Assembly (NCBI GenBank): GCA_017620155.1
Contig: JAFZQY010000063.1
Location: 1-47,459, forward strand
Length of the DNA: 47,459 bases
From: Lachnospiraceae bacterium
Lineage (GTDB): Bacteria > Bacillota > Clostridia > Lachnospirales > Lachnospiraceae
Direction: 5' to 3'
Below are positions 1-9,300 of this stretch, piece after piece. Position 1 is the stretch's first letter. Each line of letters opens with the position of its first letter. The position numbers and the translations under genes are program-made. The notes under the pieces were generated by a model that worked only from the letters and a program-made list of their open reading frames with translations, was not told the DNA's origin and ran no database searches.

Positions 1-477
1 GTAGACAAGACCGGATGTGATTCCCTTGCAATCGCTATCGGTACTTCTCACGGCGCTTACAAGTTCACTGCTGAACCGTGCACCAGAAACGCAGACGGCA
101 TCCTGGTTCCCCCGCCGCTTCGTTTCGACGTACTTGAAGAGTGCATCAAGAGACTGCCCGGATTCCCGATCGTTCTTCACGGATCATCATCTGTTCCTCA
201 GGAATTCGTTAAGATGGTCAATGAGCACGGCGGAAAGATGCCCGATGCAGTAGGTATCCCGGAGGAGCAGCTCCGTCAGGCAGCTAAGCTTGCAGTATGC
301 AAGATCAACATCGACTCCGATATCCGTCTTGCAATGACAGGTAATATCCGCAAGTACTTCGATGAGCATCCCGATCACTTCGATCCCCGTCAGTACTTGA
401 AGCCCGCTCGTCAGGCAGTTAAGGACATGGTTGCTCATAAGATCAAATATGTACTGGGATCTGATGGAAAAGCGTAA
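1..477 (+). CDS. fba: Class II fructose-bisphosphate aldolase, C-terminal part (5' end outside window)
   Basis: Glycolytic/gluconeogenic aldolase that cleaves fructose-1,6-bisphosphate to dihydroxyacetone phosphate and glyceraldehyde-3-phosphate using a divalent metal. Reading frame 1 is open from the first base to TAA at 475. Visible family motifs are GTSHGAYKF (metal-ligand His and substrate loop), VLHGSSSVP (second metal-ligand His) and KINIDSDIRLA (phosphate-binding NIDSD motif), followed by the usual C-terminal helix QYLKPARQAVKDMV. About 158 residues, roughly the last half of the family's usual length, are present. The gene is cut by the window edge, so its promoter and start cannot be seen. 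A hairpin terminator region follows after an AT-rich gap. It may feed on the fructose-6-phosphate made by the mannan pathway further downstream, but no operon link is implied. Confidence 0.92.
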   Translation, partial: VDKTGCDSLAIAIGTSHGAYKFTAEPCTRNADGILVPPPLRFDVLEECIKRLPGFPIVLHGSSSVPQEFVKMVNEHGGKMPDAVGIPEEQLRQAAKLAVCKINIDSDIRLAMTGNIRKYFDEHPDHFDPRQYLKPARQAVKDMVAHKIKYVLGSDGKA

Positions 478-555
478 ATCCCTATAGCTCGGGAGCCTAA
501 CGTTAACAAATTGTTCACATTTAATTAAAAACATGTTAATTGAACAAACATTTTT

Positions 556-583
556 TTGACAAATGTTGTCAGTATCATAATAA
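556..583 (+). promoter_or_regulatory. Orphan promoter-like site with embedded inverted repeat
   Basis: A consensus -35 TTGACA (556-561) is followed after 16 bp by TAATAA (578-583). The -35 lies in a short inverted repeat, GACAA-ATG-TTGTC (558-570). No coding frame follows on this strand before the hairpins at 637-693, so the site would drive only a roughly 100-nt transcript, or readthrough antisense to the acetyltransferase gene. Sequence match only. Confidence 0.4.
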
Positions 584-636
584 ATGTAAACAAGATATTT
601 CCCGAGTGGTTTATAGATAAAACTTTTTCATAATAA

Positions 637-693
637 ATGCCAGATGACTTGACCAAGTCATCTGGCATCCTCCCTTTTATGGGGGCTTTTTTT
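637..693 (+). terminator. Tandem hairpins with T-tract, terminator (probably bidirectional)
   Basis: A perfect 14-bp stem (637-650 / 655-668, loop GACC) is followed directly by a weaker CCTCCC/GGGGG hairpin (669-685) and a run of seven T (687-693). The second hairpin with its T-run is the canonical terminator for transcripts coming from the aldolase side. The first stem, read on the minus strand, is followed by ATTTATTAT and may end the convergent acetyltransferase transcript. Confidence 0.75.
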
Positions 694-695
694 AT

Positions 696-1511
696 TTAGA
701 GATCAAGTGTCCATTCGGACAAGCCGTCGTTTAATTCCTTTCCCTGTATCATATTGAGTTTGGCGCACAGGTTCTGTGAGGGGGTATTATCCTCTCTTAC
801 ACGGGCCCGGATCTTCGTGATGTCCTCGGCTGCCCTTGCATAGTCCACGATCGCGCTGCATGCTTCGTAGGCATAGCCTTTTCTCCTGTTCTCAGCGTTT
901 ATCATGAATCCGAGTTCGACGCATCCCGCTTCATCCGTATATTCTATGCCGATACGTCCTATCACGTCATCGTTTTCTTTAAGGATGACGGTCCATATCC
1001 CGATGCCGTAAAAGGCGTAAACATTTTTCATGTAATTGATCTGATAAGCCTCCTCCTCGTCTCTGGGGTAAAGAGGCTCCATGAACCCGGCGATCTCGGG
1101 ATCTTCATACATCTCGTAGAAACTGTCGAGATCGGTAAGAGCGGTTTCGCGAAGAAGCAGCCTTTTTGTCTCCAGTATCTCAACGGGCAGGCCGCTAAGG
1201 CGCCTGAATATGTGATCGTAGTCCTCCAGGGATATCTGTTCGGGATCCTGAAGCAGATATCCTACATGATCGAAAGATGACGATGCATTGTTTTCGTGAA
1301 GAAGAGCCGCCACGGGGTAGCCTTTTTCCAGGAGCATGCGGCATCCTTCGGGCGTATCGCAGATATACAGGGAATCTGCAAAAGGATACATCCCGTCATT
1401 ATAGGTCAGAATGCGGCTTAAGACCCGCTCATCGCCGGTCTGCCTGAAGGATTCATATGCCTTTTTGTCTTCAATTAAGAGGATTATCCTGTTCAGATTT
1501 ATTGATTTCAT
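696..1511 (-). CDS. GNAT-family N-acetyltransferase (RimJ/RimL-like)
   Basis: Predicted acetyl-CoA-dependent acyltransferase of 271 residues. The C-terminal ~160 residues carry the GNAT fold: start motif TKRLLLRETALTDLDSFYEM, central VIGRIGIEYTDEAGCVELGF, then the acetyl-CoA pyrophosphate-binding segment INAENRRKGYAYEA and the terminal NTPSQNLCAKLNM, typical of RimJ/RimL-type enzymes. The first ~105 residues are an extra domain I cannot name; it looks like a second, degenerate alpha/beta unit. The gene is alone on the minus strand and divergent from the symporter gene. Substrate unknown. Confidence 0.85.
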   Translation of the reverse strand: MKSINLNRIILLIEDKKAYESFRQTGDERVLSRILTYNDGMYPFADSLYICDTPEGCRMLLEKGYPVAALLHENNASSSFDHVGYLLQDPEQISLEDYDHIFRRLSGLPVEILETKRLLLRETALTDLDSFYEMYEDPEIAGFMEPLYPRDEEEAYQINYMKNVYAFYGIGIWTVILKENDDVIGRIGIEYTDEAGCVELGFMINAENRRKGYAYEACSAIVDYARAAEDITKIRARVREDNTPSQNLCAKLNMIQGKELNDGLSEWTLDL

Positions 1512-1515
1512 TATC

Positions 1516-1544
1516 TTGCCCCGTTTATTAATATAATTTATAAT
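1516..1544 (+). promoter_or_regulatory. Predicted promoter of the symporter gene
   Basis: TTGCCC (1516-1521), a 17-bp spacer and a perfect TATAAT (1539-1544) lie just upstream of the symporter. A short inverted repeat, TACGC ... GCGTA (1549-1553 / 1569-1573), sits in the leader before the ribosome binding site. Match to the sigma-A consensus only. Confidence 0.5.
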
Positions 1545-1597
1545 GTATTACGCGTTTTTTTACAATAGGCGTAGTTTTGTTATTTAGGGAGGAATTT

Positions 1598-3115
1598 ATG
1601 ATCGAGATCATAACAAATGTCAACGATACCATTAACGGACTTGTTTGGGGATGGCCTGCGCTGATACTTCTTGGAGCGACCGGAATACTGATGACCGTTC
1701 TGACCAAGTTTTTCCAGATCAGTCATTGGGGACACTGGTGGCACAACACTCTGGGTGCGATATTCAGAGATAAGCATGTTATCACTCATACGTCCGACAG
1801 ACAGATCTCTCAGTTCCAGTCCTTATGTACGGCGCTTGCCGCTACCGTAGGTACAGGTAACATCGTCGGTGTAGCCGGAGCGATCGCGACCGGCGGCCCC
1901 GGAGCCGTATTCTGGATGTGGGTCATAGCTTTCTTCGGTATGATGACCAACTATTCCGAGAATGTCCTCGGTATTTTATATAGAAGAAAAGACGAACATG
2001 GTGAATGGCACGGCGGAGCAATGTATTATCTGCGTGACGGCCTCGGAGCAAAGAAGGGCTGCAAGACTGTAGGTGCCGTTCTTGCCGTACTGTTCTCGAT
2101 CTTCTGTCTGCTCGCAAGTTTCGGTATCGGTAACATGAGTCAGGTAAACTCCATGGTTTCGAACGTGAATAATGCTTTCGGTATCCCGAAGATCGCAGTC
2201 GGAATCTTCCTTGTGATCGCAGTCGGCCTTGTAGTTATCGGCGGACTTAAGAGAGTTGCAAGCGTAACCGAGAAACTGGTTCCTTTCATGGTGATCCTTT
2301 ATTTCATCGGAGCGATCATCATCATCTTTTCACATGTTACGATGATCCCCGCTATCTTCGCCGCTATCTTCAAGGGCGCTTTTTCACTTAAGGCCGTAGC
2401 CGGTGGCGGATTCGGAGCAGGACTTGCTCTGGCCATGAAGATGGGCTTCAAGAGAGGCGTGTTCTCGAACGAAGCAGGTCTCGGTTCTTCCGTCATGGTT
2501 CACTCAAGCTCAAATGTTAAGGAACCCGTAAGACAGGGTATGTGGGGAATCTTCGAAGTATTTGCGGATACCATCATCGTTTGTACACTGACTGCCATCG
2601 TTCTCTTAAGCTCGGGTGCGATCGACCTTACAACGGGCGTGGCAGATGAAGCTATCCTTGAGCAGATCGGAGGCTCATCCAATCTCATGAGTTATTCCTT
2701 CGGTCAGGCTTTCGGTTCCGTAGGTTCGGGATTCATAGCCATAGCGATCCTTCTTTTTGCTTACTCAACCGTACTCGGCTGGAGCCATTACGGAACGACA
2801 GCCTGCAGATATCTTTTTGGTGAAAAAGGTGTATGGCCCTATCGCATATTCTTCGTTGCGCTTGTTCTGGGCGGATCCATCATGGAAGCACAGCTTGCAT
2901 GGGATATATCCGATACATTCAACGGTCTTATGATGCTTCCCAACCTTATCGGTGTGATCGTTCTCTCACCTCAGGTCATGAAAGCGACCTCGAATTATGT
3001 GAGCCGTATCATCGGTAAGAAGGAAGATGTAGAACCCATCCTGTCTGTTTTCCCTGATATTCAGGAGATGCAGGCAAAGGCCCTTAAAGAGGACCCTTCG
3101 GAAGACGAACAGTAA
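1598..3115 (+). CDS. Alanine/glycine:cation symporter (AGCS family)
   Basis: Integral membrane importer that brings in alanine or glycine with Na+ or H+. The 505-residue product has about ten to eleven hydrophobic segments. It carries the AGCS signature region ATVGTGNIVGVAGAIATGG followed by GPGAVFWMWVIAFFGMMTNY, and later GLALAMKMGFKRGVFSNEAG, all typical of sodium:alanine symporters. Length fits the family. The start is set at the ATG preceded by AGGGAGGA; an upstream in-frame start seven codons earlier lacks a binding site. The cyclophilin gene follows after 16 bp and is probably co-transcribed. Confidence 0.93.
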   Translation: MIEIITNVNDTINGLVWGWPALILLGATGILMTVLTKFFQISHWGHWWHNTLGAIFRDKHVITHTSDRQISQFQSLCTALAATVGTGNIVGVAGAIATGGPGAVFWMWVIAFFGMMTNYSENVLGILYRRKDEHGEWHGGAMYYLRDGLGAKKGCKTVGAVLAVLFSIFCLLASFGIGNMSQVNSMVSNVNNAFGIPKIAVGIFLVIAVGLVVIGGLKRVASVTEKLVPFMVILYFIGAIIIIFSHVTMIPAIFAAIFKGAFSLKAVAGGGFGAGLALAMKMGFKRGVFSNEAGLGSSVMVHSSSNVKEPVRQGMWGIFEVFADTIIVCTLTAIVLLSSGAIDLTTGVADEAILEQIGGSSNLMSYSFGQAFGSVGSGFIAIAILLFAYSTVLGWSHYGTTACRYLFGEKGVWPYRIFFVALVLGGSIMEAQLAWDISDTFNGLMMLPNLIGVIVLSPQVMKATSNYVSRIIGKKEDVEPILSVFPDIQEMQAKALKEDPSEDEQ

Positions 3116-3131
3116 GCAGGAGGAAAATATA

Positions 3132-3656
3132 ATGGCAGAAAATAACCCGATAGTTACCATCACGATGGAGAGCGGCGACATCATCAAGGCCGAGTTATAT
3201 CCCGATATCGCTCCGCAGTCCGTTCGTAACTTCATAAGCCTGATAAACAAGGGCTTCTATGACGGACTGATCTTCCACAGAGTCATCAAAGGCTTCATGA
3301 TCCAGGGCGGAGATCCCGAAGGCATCGGTATAGGCGGCCCCGGATACAGCATTAAGGGCGAGTTTGCGATGAACGGTTTTAAGAACGACTTAAAGCATAC
3401 CGCCGGAATCCTTTCCATGGCCAGGAGCCAGATGCCGGATTCTGCCGGAAGCCAGTTCTTCATCATGCATAAGACATCACCGCATCTGGACGGACAGTAT
3501 GCGGCTTTCGGAAAAGTGATAGAGGGACAGGAAGTAGTAGACGGCATAGCAGAGACCGAGACTGATTTCCAGGATCGTCCCCGCACGCCTCAGGTCATGA
3601 AGACAGTGACTGTAGAGACCTTCGGGGTGGAGTACCCCGAACCCGACAAACTGTAA
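3132..3656 (+). CDS. Cyclophilin-type peptidyl-prolyl cis-trans isomerase
   Basis: Cytoplasmic protein-folding enzyme that isomerises Xaa-Pro bonds. The 174-residue protein is a single cyclophilin domain with the family landmarks FHRVIKGFMIQGGDP (catalytic Arg and Gln-Gly-Gly), AGILSMARSQMPDSAGSQFF and LDGQYAAFGKVIEGQEVVD. There is no signal peptide. The AGGAGG-type binding site AGCAGGAGGAAAATATA precedes the ATG. Its tight spacing behind the symporter suggests a shared transcript, though no functional link is evident. Confidence 0.93.
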   Translation: MAENNPIVTITMESGDIIKAELYPDIAPQSVRNFISLINKGFYDGLIFHRVIKGFMIQGGDPEGIGIGGPGYSIKGEFAMNGFKNDLKHTAGILSMARSQMPDSAGSQFFIMHKTSPHLDGQYAAFGKVIEGQEVVDGIAETETDFQDRPRTPQVMKTVTVETFGVEYPEPDKL

Positions 3657-3685
3657 TACCGGAAAAAAATACAAGAGGGTAGGAC

Positions 3686-5524
3686 ATGAAGAATTCAAAG
3701 CATATCGCAACAATAATACTGGCAGTACTGATGTCAGCGGCACTTACCGGCTGCGGATTATTAAATACTATCATAGACAAGGTCACCGATCAGGCAGAAG
3801 AGCCCGGTGCGGTAACCCAGACAACTGATTCAAGCGGCGGCAGCGACGATGCGGCTCCGGATAATACCGCTGATACGGAATCCGATACGCAGGAAGATAC
3901 GAAGACGGATTCAGTGTCTCCTCTCGATGATATGGTGGGCAGCTGGACCTGTATCTGCACCACATACAGCACCGAATATGCAAGCGGTGACATATATGGT
4001 TCATCATATATGTTCGATGAAGACTACTCTCCCGAATCCAGGGTGATAGTCCGTCGGGACGGTGACAGATATATCGCGGATTATTTATGTGAGCTGTATG
4101 AGCTCGAGACCAGGATCTACGGAACCGAGCTTACATTTAAGAATGATGCGGCATACAGAGACTGTCCCAATCAGGACTGGTGTGCTCTTATGGAAGATCC
4201 CTTCAAGGACATGGATTCGACAGAGCGCAAGCTCACCATGTATGATGATATGCTCATCGAGTCGGAGGAATACTTCTATAAAGCGGGAGATTCCGAATAT
4301 GATGAAGATTATTATTCGATCACCACACACTACTATCTGCCCGAGGGTTCGCCCAGATTAAACGATCCCGAGAGCCTGCGTTACTTTGATACGGTTACGG
4401 TATCGGATGCCGGGGAACTCTTAAACAGCATTCAGAATAACCGTAAGATCATCCTTGAGGCCGGTACCTATGATCTGACGGGAGTATTTGCGAGGGATCT
4501 GGATAATTACCGCATAACAACGGAGGATTATAAGGGTTACACGATCAATAATGTTTATAATCTCTGTCTGGAGGCAAAAGACGGAGCCGATGTAACGATA
4601 AGCGTTGACGATCCGTATTTTGCGGTACTCAGCCTGTATGATTGCGGGAATGTTAAGTTTACGGGCCTTACCTTCGGTCATGACGTGGAGCCGGGCTATT
4701 GTACCGGCAGCGTGCTGAACCTTGGTTCCTCATCGGACATATATATTGAGGAATGCAAGCTGTTCGGAAGCGGAACATACGGAATAGAGACGGATTATTG
4801 CTATGGAGTCTATGTGGATGACTCTGATATATATGAGTGCACATACGGACTTCTCGATCTTACCGGCACGAGCCACATGTTATTTAACGGATGCTCATTC
4901 AGAGACAGCACCGGATTCGACATGATCGATATGTACAACGGCTGTGATGCAACATTCTATGATTGTAAGTTTACCGGAAATGAATGCGAATATGACGGAT
5001 GCGATTTCGTTTCGATGGATGAGTATTCCTCAGCTTCATTTACGAACTGCGAGTTTAAAGACAATGTATACAGCGATTTCTGTGACAGGGATGTGAACTT
5101 CGACAACTGCACGATCGACGGGGTCCAGAAGACATATTTCACGCTCGATAAGCTTGCTACTGCCGATGATATCATGAGAGCATATGAAAAGACCCGTGCC
5201 AGAGATAAAGAGATCGATGACGAGATCTATGAGGGGCTCGCCGATCAGTTAACGCTGAACGAACTGTGTTATGAAGATTACACGATGTGGGATTCTCTTT
5301 TGAACGGAATCTGGGGATACTTGGGCGACACTTTAAGCGAGAGTGACATGGAAGCGCTCAGAACCGAGCAGAAAAAGTGGATCAAGGAAAAAGAGGATGC
5401 CATGCAGCAGGCCGCTGCAGAGTTCGAAGGCGGGTCCATGCAGCCTCAGATAGAATACGGCACAGGCGCAAGGGTCACCAGGGAACGCGTTGAGGTATTG
5501 ATACATAAATATCTGGAAGAATGA
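3686..5524 (+). CDS. Lipoprotein with right-handed beta-helix and C-terminal LprI/DUF1311-like domain
   Basis: Predicted surface lipoprotein of 612 residues: a hydrophobic signal, then lipobox LTGC with Cys23 as the lipidation site, then an acidic/Ser/Thr-rich linker (about 30-75). Residues ~75-235 form an uncharacterised region. Residues ~240-490 read as a parallel beta-helix, with short repeated turns such as VKFTGLTF, SDIYIEECKLFGSGTYGIE, SHMLFNGCSFRDST, ATFYDCKFTGN and ASFTNCEFKDN, as in pectate-lyase-like folds. The last ~110 residues, including LRTEQKKWIKEKEDAM, resemble the LprI N-terminal (DUF1311) domain. Enzymatic activity cannot be assigned; the helix could be a carbohydrate-active or purely adhesive surface. 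The stop overlaps the next ATG by 4 bp (ATGA), so the two are translationally coupled. Confidence 0.8.
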   Translation: MKNSKHIATIILAVLMSAALTGCGLLNTIIDKVTDQAEEPGAVTQTTDSSGGSDDAAPDNTADTESDTQEDTKTDSVSPLDDMVGSWTCICTTYSTEYASGDIYGSSYMFDEDYSPESRVIVRRDGDRYIADYLCELYELETRIYGTELTFKNDAAYRDCPNQDWCALMEDPFKDMDSTERKLTMYDDMLIESEEYFYKAGDSEYDEDYYSITTHYYLPEGSPRLNDPESLRYFDTVTVSDAGELLNSIQNNRKIILEAGTYDLTGVFARDLDNYRITTEDYKGYTINNVYNLCLEAKDGADVTISVDDPYFAVLSLYDCGNVKFTGLTFGHDVEPGYCTGSVLNLGSSSDIYIEECKLFGSGTYGIETDYCYGVYVDDSDIYECTYGLLDLTGTSHMLFNGCSFRDSTGFDMIDMYNGCDATFYDCKFTGNECEYDGCDFVSMDEYSSASFTNCEFKDNVYSDFCDRDVNFDNCTIDGVQKTYFTLDKLATADDIMRAYEKTRARDKEIDDEIYEGLADQLTLNELCYEDYTMWDSLLNGIWGYLGDTLSESDMEALRTEQKKWIKEKEDAMQQAAAEFEGGSMQPQIEYGTGARVTRERVEVLIHKYLEE

Positions 5525-6213
5525 GTTTCGGTGGATTCATCCCCAACAGAATAAGTAACCGTACTGTCATTAAGACTCTTGATTCCATGCGTAAAGTCCA
5601 GAGACGCTTTCATATCGCATGGGGAGTGAGCAAAAAGAACATAAACAAGAACCGGATAGCAACGGACAGGCTGTTAGGGTCCTTCGGAGAGGGCCCAAGG
5701 CCCGATAAGGGCGCTCCCGGTCTTCTGGAAAAACAGAACAGTTACGGAGACATCGCATACGGAAGGTCCGACATGGCTTATGCCGGATGCGAGATAATCG
5801 CGGTCTATAATGCCTTGATCAGTCTGGGCAGGCGAACTGACCTTCAGGAGCTGATCAGAGATTTTGAACAGGACGGAATGGTCTTGAGCGGCCGGTTCGG
5901 AACTGCTCCTTTAGCGATCCGCGACCATCTCACGAAAAAGGGACTTAATGTCCGGACATCGCTCAAACCCGAAGAGTTTGATGAGATTGCAGCATGTTCT
6001 GATGTGTCGATCCTGACGCTTTATAATGACAGACGGAGCATTTTTCAGAAGATACATACGATCTGCATCACACATTCGCCCGGAGGATATACGGCGCACA
6101 ATACATACGGCGACGGGGTGCTGATAGGACCATATCCTACGATCTCGGAGCTTATTTCCCGCATTAACTGCGGGCACGCCAAGGGAATAGTGATGTTCGG
6201 GATCAAAAACTGA
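5521..6213 (+). CDS. C39-like papain-fold cysteine peptidase domain protein
   Basis: 230 residues. The segment YGRSDMAYAGCEIIAVYNAL has the AGC-x-x-x-A-x-x-N pattern of C39-like/papain-like cysteine peptidases, giving Cys90 as the candidate nucleophile. The later THSPGGYTAHNTYGDG supplies His193 with Asn194, in the usual order Cys...His. The first ~75 residues are basic and have no signal peptide, so export is not obvious. It overlaps the lipoprotein gene by 4 bp and is followed by a strong terminator, so the two form one unit. The catalytic assignment is inference from motif order; a non-peptidase member of the fold is possible. Confidence 0.6.
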   Translation: MSFGGFIPNRISNRTVIKTLDSMRKVQRRFHIAWGVSKKNINKNRIATDRLLGSFGEGPRPDKGAPGLLEKQNSYGDIAYGRSDMAYAGCEIIAVYNALISLGRRTDLQELIRDFEQDGMVLSGRFGTAPLAIRDHLTKKGLNVRTSLKPEEFDEIAACSDVSILTLYNDRRSIFQKIHTICITHSPGGYTAHNTYGDGVLIGPYPTISELISRINCGHAKGIVMFGIKN

Positions 6214-6261
6214 ATGCATCGACAAGGGCGCGTAAAGTTTCTCAATACTACAACCGATATA

Positions 6262-6294
6262 AAGAGTAGGCACAGGGAAGTGCCTGCTCTTTTT
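6262..6294 (+). terminator. Rho-independent terminator after the lipoprotein/peptidase pair
   Basis: A 12-bp stem, AAGAGTAGGCAC / GTGCCTGCTCTT (6262-6273 / 6280-6291, one G-U pair), with a 6-nt loop runs straight into a T-tract. It separates this unit from the flagellar block. Confidence 0.87.
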
Positions 6295-6352
6295 CATGTT
6301 TTATCTATACGAGGTGCAAAGGACTGCGCGTATATGTGTGGAGGGTTTTTGT

Positions 6353-9300
6353 ATGAAGATCAGCTTTGACACCGAGTATCGTAACGTTGCGCCTGCTTTC
6401 GGCGGTCAGATTCAGAATGATGATAAGATAAATAATTCCCCTAAAGGCTTCATGGATGTGGCAGCTTCCGGCGCATGTGTGATGTCACAGGGGTTCATGG
6501 GCGATATGCCTTTCTCAGGTTCCGGAAAAGAACCTATAACCGACCTGGCAGCAGGCTTAAGCGCCACGGATGTACAGCTCAAGACGGACTATATGTCGGT
6601 CATGAGTCTTTCCATGTCGGACGAAGATTATTCCGAGCTTGTCCGCACCGGACAGATGCCCGAGGATATGGATGTAACCGATTCCGTGACAATCCTGGAT
6701 GACATTAAGGCCGCACTCATCAAGGGCGGAGCCGATATTGCCGGTTTCACCGATACGATAGACGCAAAGACGCTCGCCGAGATCACAGGCTCTGAGTCAG
6801 CTGCTGCCGACCTGATGAAGAAGCTCGGTGATGCAGGTCTGGACACTTCTGCCCTGGCAGATACATTTCGCAGTCAGGACCTGAGCGTATCTTCCGGAAC
6901 CGTGAGTCAGATCACGGACGCTGTTTCCATGGCCATGGAAGTGCTCCCGATAAGCGATACGGCAGCGGCATATATGGTTGAGAATTCCAAGTCGCCCACG
7001 GTTGAGAACATATATCAGGCTTCACATGCCGGCATGGGCGAGGCAAAAGGCGGACGCCGCTACTTTTCCGAGGACGGCTATGTAAATATGACCGGCACAC
7101 AGACCGATTCATCTGACATCGAAGCCTTAAGACCCCAGATAGAAGATACCATCAGAAAAGCTGGGCTCGAGGTAAATGACCGGAATTATGAAGATGCAAA
7201 ACTTCTGATAAATCATAATATCCCGCTCACTCCCGAGACTCTTCTTACGCTGGAGAGCCTGGGTAAGCTGAGAGAGGAGCCCGATCCGGATAAGCTGGCA
7301 GCATCCGTCAGCATCGCGTTAAGTGCCGGAATCCCCGGACAGAAAGCAAACTTAACCTATGAGGAATCAATATATACGCAGGCTGAAGATATAGCAGAGC
7401 TTGTAAGCGCCATACCTGATGAGGCAGCCGATATCGTAGCGGATGAAGGAAAGCTTCTGAATATCCGAAATCTCTCCGAAGCAGCCGCATCTGTTCAGGA
7501 CGCTCCGGAAACGGCGACTCCCGTGATAGATACCGATTCCATGACCAAAGAGCAGATCCACGCCCGCAGAGTACTTGAGGAAGTCCGTATAACGATGAGC
7601 GTTGAAGCAAACAGGATGCTTCTTCGCAGTAATTTCCGGATAGACATAGCTCCGATGGAAGAGCTGGTTGATGCGCTCAAAGAGGCTGAAAATGCTTTGG
7701 CTGACAGGCTTTTCCCTTCCGATGACGAAGAAGTGACCTCATCACGGATGCAGATGTATACCGATGTAAAGTCGGAACTTGGCAGCATCCCTTCCATGCC
7801 GGCAGCAATCCTCGGACAGTATACTTTTGCAGGCAGGCTTCAGTTTGGCGTAAGCGAGAGCTTCACGCTGCATGAAGTATATGAATCCGGAAGCAAAAGA
7901 CGCGACGCTTATATCCGCGCGGAAGAAACATACGAAGCATTGATGACCGCGCCCAGAAGGGATATGGGCGATTCGATAACCAAGGCTTTCAGGAATGTGG
8001 ATGATATCCTTGAGGATCTGAATGTGGAACTCAATGACTTAAACAGACGCGCAGTCAGGATCCTCGGATATAACTCGATAGAGATCACGGTAGAAAAGAT
8101 CGAAGAAGTCAGAACCGCGGATGTTGGTCTCAGGGATGTTCTTAACAGACTGACTCCCGAAAGAGTTCTTAATATGATCCGCGAAGATGTGAATCCTTTG
8201 AATATGCCGATTCAGGAACTCGGTGATTACTTAAACAGACAGGACGGCGAGCCCGAAAGACAGGCTGCGGATTTTGCGAGATTCCTGATGCAGCTTGAGA
8301 GACAGAACGAGATCACGGATCTTGAGAGAGATTCTTATATAGGAATATACAGAATGCTGGCGGGGCTCGACAGGACCGATGACGCGGCTATAGGAAAACT
8401 CATGGAAATGGGCATGGAGATGAGTTTTGCAAATCTCCTTTCCGCCATGAGAAGCACCGCAAAGTCAGGTATGGACTATTCTATCGGAGACGACTTCGGC
8501 GGAGTGAGTTCTCTGAGAAGCACGGCGGCGATAGACGAGCAGATAAGCGCGGCATTTACGACCGGAAGGTTTGCAGAGAGCGCCAGAGCAAACGAGAGCG
8601 TCATCGAAAATCTGCTGATGTCCGGCGAGGGAGTATCCTTAAGCGGAATGGATGCGATAGGTGCGCTCAGGCACAAAAGAGGCGACTGGCTGTCTCCCAT
8701 TACCGACAGGATCATTAAGTCGGGAACGGAAGCAGGCGCTAAGCTCCCCGTATCCGCCGAGGATATAAGCGATAAGGCTGACGAGCTTCTGGAAAAGATG
8801 ACAGGGACCGAGGAAGCGGTTTCGGCATATACTGATATGCTTGATGAGTTCAAGGAGGATCTGGCTGACATGATCCTCGAAGCAGACAGTTATCTGGATG
8901 TAAGAGCGATTCAGACGAGCATGAAGCAGATCAACATCCTTTCATCACTTGCACGCGATGAAGTATATGATATTCCTGCCGAGATAGACGGTGAGTATAC
9001 GGCCATCAGGCTGACGATCCGTCATGAGAGCGGAGCAGGACGCGTTGCGGTATCGATGATGACAGAGAGTATAGGTGTGGTCGCATCCGAGTTTTCATTC
9101 AGAGGCGAAATGAGCGGGTATATCGCTTACGAGCAGGATTCCGCTTATGACAGACTCTCCCGGATGCTGGATGACTTAAGCGAAACACTCGGATTTAAGC
9201 CCGAACTGGTCCATACCGCTCATATCAATCCCGATAAATACACCGACAATTTCTTTGATCGTGAAAAAAGAGGAAATGAGATTAAGGATAGAGAGGATTC

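Noticed and set aside
1549-1573. TACGC ... GCGTA inverted repeat as a terminator or operator
   Set aside because: The arms are only 5 bp and the position is within a short leader; too weak to call alone.
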